From RGIG1959 sp045651865 (GTDB taxonomy: Bacteria; Bacillota; Clostridia; Oscillospirales; Acutalibacteraceae), in contig JAZRTC010000086.1 in NCBI GenBank assembly GCA_045651865.1, positions 1-22,619 on the forward strand: DNA of 22,619 nucleotides, written 5' to 3'. Below are positions 21,142-22,619 of this stretch, piece by piece (position 1 is the first letter of the stretch; the number at the start of each line of letters is the position of its first letter). The notes under the pieces are model-generated. The model was given only the letters and a program-made list of their open reading frames with translations. It was not told where the DNA came from and searched no databases. Position numbers and translations under genes: made by a program.

Positions 21142-21151
21142 TTATCGGGCG
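21124..21151 (-). terminator. Possible terminator of lipoprotein-dtd-MBL operon
   Basis: On the - strand, CGCCCGA...TCGGGCG (7 bp) plus inner AAGAC/GTCTT (5 bp) form a stem with one bulged base and loop ACT that includes the MBL stop codon. Only a short T stretch follows, so strength is uncertain. Confidence 0.45.
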
Positions 21152-21756
21152 AGGTAAGGATTGTATTGTTGTTCGTGTGCAATGGTGGTTGGCTCGTCGT
21201 GACCGGGATACACACGGGTGTTGCCGTCAAGCGCGGCAAGGCGTCGGAGCGATGCGCGCATCGCTTGCAGGTCGCCGCCCGGAAAATCGGTTCTGCCGAT
21301 GCTTTCGCAAAACAGCGTATCGCCCGCAAACAGCACATCATCAAGCTGATAGCACACGCTTCCGACGGTGTGACCCGGGGTGTGCAACACCGTAAAGGTC
21401 AGCTCACCGAAGGAGAGGTTGTCGCCGTCTTCCACGCAGACCGCGTCGTTGACGGGTGCTGTCGGAGCTCCGAAAAAGGCGGACAGATTCAGCCGACCGT
21501 CCTGCAGAGCGGGGCAGTCGAGCGTATGACAGAACACGGGGAAACCGAAGTCGGCAAGCGCGTTCACCGCGCCGATATGATCAAAATGCGCGTGAGTCAG
21601 CAGGATGCCGCCGGTGTGAACGGACTCCTCTTTCAGCACACGGCAGATCGCGTCGGCATCCGCGCCGGGATCGATCACCGCCGCCGCACCGTGTCCGTCG
21701 GTCACGATATAGCAATTCGCGCCGAGTTCACCGACAGGAAGTGTGAGGATCTTCAT
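21142..21756 (-). CDS. MBL-fold metallohydrolase (GloB/YcbL-like)
   Basis: The 204 residues have the complete metallo-beta-lactamase dinuclear zinc site: THAHFDH (His55, His57, Asp59, His60), His129 in HTPGHT, Asp146 in FAGDTLF and His186 in YPGHDEPT. The LLTHAHFDHIG, FAGDTLFCESIGRTD and PGHDEPTTI strings match the short glyoxalase II-like (YcbL) group. It lacks the C-terminal glutathione-binding helices of true GloB, so it may act on other thioesters or small esters. Its ATG overlaps the dtd stop (ATGA), so translation is coupled. A link with the methylglyoxal-synthase-like gene about 2.7 kb away is tempting but unsupported. Confidence 0.9.
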   Translation of the reverse strand: MKILTLPVGELGANCYIVTDGHGAAAVIDPGADADAICRVLKEESVHTGGILLTHAHFDHIGAVNALADFGFPVFCHTLDCPALQDGRLNLSAFFGAPTAPVNDAVCVEDGDNLSFGELTFTVLHTPGHTVGSVCYQLDDVLFAGDTLFCESIGRTDFPGGDLQAMRASLRRLAALDGNTRVYPGHDEPTTIAHEQQYNPYLAR

Positions 21757-22229
21757 TTGCTGTCACCTCGTTTGGGGGCCTTGAGTTCGTCGCTGTCGAG
21801 AAGCAGGGTCACAGGGCCGTCGGCGATCATATCGATCGCCATATCTGCGCCGAATACACCGCTTTGCACGCGCGCGGGAAGGAGCATGTTCAGTTCCTTG
21901 AGGAACACCTCATACAGCGCTTTTGCCTTGTCGGGTGCGCCCGCGCCCGTAAAATCGGGACGGCGACCGCGGCGGCAGTTGCCGTACAGTGTGAAATTGG
22001 ACACGGCAAGCACCTCGCCGCCGATGTCCTCCACACTATGGTTCATCCTGCCGTTTTCGTCTTCATAGACGCGAAGGCCGATCACTTTTTTGGCGAGCAG
22101 TGCCGCATCCTCGGCGGTATCATCAGGGCCGACGCCGACAAGCAACAGCATACCGTTGCCGATGCTGCCCGTCAGCACGCCGTCTGCAGTGACGGCGGCG
22201 CGTTTCACGCGTTGAAAGACGACTTTCAT
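21753..22229 (-). CDS. dtd: D-aminoacyl-tRNA deacylase
   Basis: DTD removes D-amino acids and glycine from mischarged tRNA. The 158 residues start MKVVFQRVKRAAVTADGVLTG and include LLVGVG, KVIGLRVYEDENGRMNHSV, the SxF motif SNFTLYG (77-83) and the Gly-cisPro loop DGPVT (137-141, Gly138-Pro139). The usual SQF motif is SNF (Asn78), a small substitution at a conserved position next to the active site. The C-terminal tail is short and charged. It overlaps both the lipoprotein gene upstream and the MBL gene downstream by ATGA, forming a tight three-gene unit. Confidence 0.95.
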   Translation of the reverse strand: MKVVFQRVKRAAVTADGVLTGSIGNGMLLLVGVGPDDTAEDAALLAKKVIGLRVYEDENGRMNHSVEDIGGEVLAVSNFTLYGNCRRGRRPDFTGAGAPDKAKALYEVFLKELNMLLPARVQSGVFGADMAIDMIADGPVTLLLDSDELKAPKRGDSK

Positions 22230-22619
22230 GCGTTTTCCTCGTTAACGGCACGGATAATCTTGATCAGATCAAAATAGTCATCGGTCAGAAGCGTCTGGGT
22301 CATATCTTTATAAGAAATGGTCGCTTCGGTCAGCAAACCGCTTTCGGGATCAATGACAACATCGAGAGCGCAGGTGTTTCCGTTCTGACCCACAACATCA
22401 AAATGAGCGGTGTTGTCACCGGTCATCGTGTGCTCAAAGACTTTGAGGTCGTCCCAGGCAAGGGTGGTGCTGTTGAGCACGAATACATCCGAAACGGTCG
22501 GTTTGAGAGGGCCGGTTTCTTCCTCAACAGGAGCCGTTGTGGTGGTAGCGGCGGTATCGTCCACGGGATCAATGATCGTGGGCGGCGCTTCGTAGCAGGA
22601 GGTCATCGCGGCGCACAGC
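22226..22619 (-). CDS. Putative lipoprotein, 5' end beyond window
   Basis: The frame is open to the right edge and ends TGA at 22226, overlapping the dtd ATG. The visible part reads ...LCAAMTSCYEAPPTIID, so a lipobox-like MTSC near the start suggests a lipid-modified cysteine. A Thr/Pro/Glu-rich linker (DTAATTTTAPVEEETG) follows, then a small globular domain with VSDVFVLNSTTLAWDDLKVF, ALDVVIDPESGLLTEATISY and TLLTDDYFDLIKIIRAV. It is probably an extracellular lipoprotein anchored to the membrane. The family is not recognised, and the true start lies outside the window. Confidence 0.75.
   Translation of the reverse strand, partial: LCAAMTSCYEAPPTIIDPVDDTAATTTTAPVEEETGPLKPTVSDVFVLNSTTLAWDDLKVFEHTMTGDNTAHFDVVGQNGNTCALDVVIDPESGLLTEATISYKDMTQTLLTDDYFDLIKIIRAVNEENA

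Noticed and set aside
1..22619. CRISPR array or phage/plasmid genes
   Set aside because: No regularly spaced direct repeats and no integrase, transposase, capsid or replication-initiator genes of mobile elements were seen.

Overview
This window is a chromosomal replication-origin region of a Gram-positive bacterium, most likely an anaerobic class Clostridia species of the Oscillospirales/Ruminococcaceae type. The evidence is the gene order (remB-recF-yaaA-dnaN-dnaA | rpmH-rnpA-yidD-yidC-jag-parA-parB-serS), Bacillus-type parS sites, strong AGGAGG-like ribosome binding sites, a single-domain plant-type acyl-ACP thioesterase, and a fairly GC-rich sequence with clearly AT-rich gaps. The family assignment is inference from gene order and protein style, not from a database search.

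Layout. 1-517 (-): 3'-truncated, AT-rich gene of unknown function. 584-4962 (-): the initiation operon dnaA-dnaN-yaaA-recF-remB, tightly packed. 4963-5357: AT-rich gap with divergent promoters for dnaA and rpmH. DnaA-box-like sites lie in this gap and in the dnaA-dnaN gap, giving a two-part oriC. 5358-8362 (+): rpmH-rnpA-yidD-yidC-jag, covering ribosome and RNase P synthesis and membrane protein insertion. 8363-8576: two parS sites, a terminator and the parA promoter. 8577-12247 (+): parA-parB-serS-acyl-ACP thioesterase. 12265-12303: strong terminator where the run of + strand genes ends.

From 12445 to the right edge everything is on the - strand. Read in transcription order from the right edge, these are: a lipoprotein fragment, dtd and an MBL hydrolase (one overlapping operon); a 297-base gap with a hairpin-rich repeat; a CPBP membrane protease and maf; minD and a methylglyoxal-synthase-like gene; hisS and aspS, separated by a MITE-like repeat; an APC permease; a small HD hydrolase; and tRNA-Gln(CUG).

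The genes left and right of oriC are co-oriented with replication fork movement up to about 12.3 kb. After that the whole block is transcribed against the fork. DnaA, DnaN, RecF, ParA, ParB and parS together cover initiation, clamp loading, repair and origin segregation.

No phage, CRISPR, toxin-antitoxin or other obvious new multi-gene system is visible. The most unusual signals are: DnaA with changed DNA-contact residues next to variant DnaA boxes; a consensus parS that forms the stem of the jag terminator; a methylglyoxal-synthase-like protein lacking two catalytic aspartates; a stand-alone Rel-type HD hydrolase; and several dispersed intergenic repeats.
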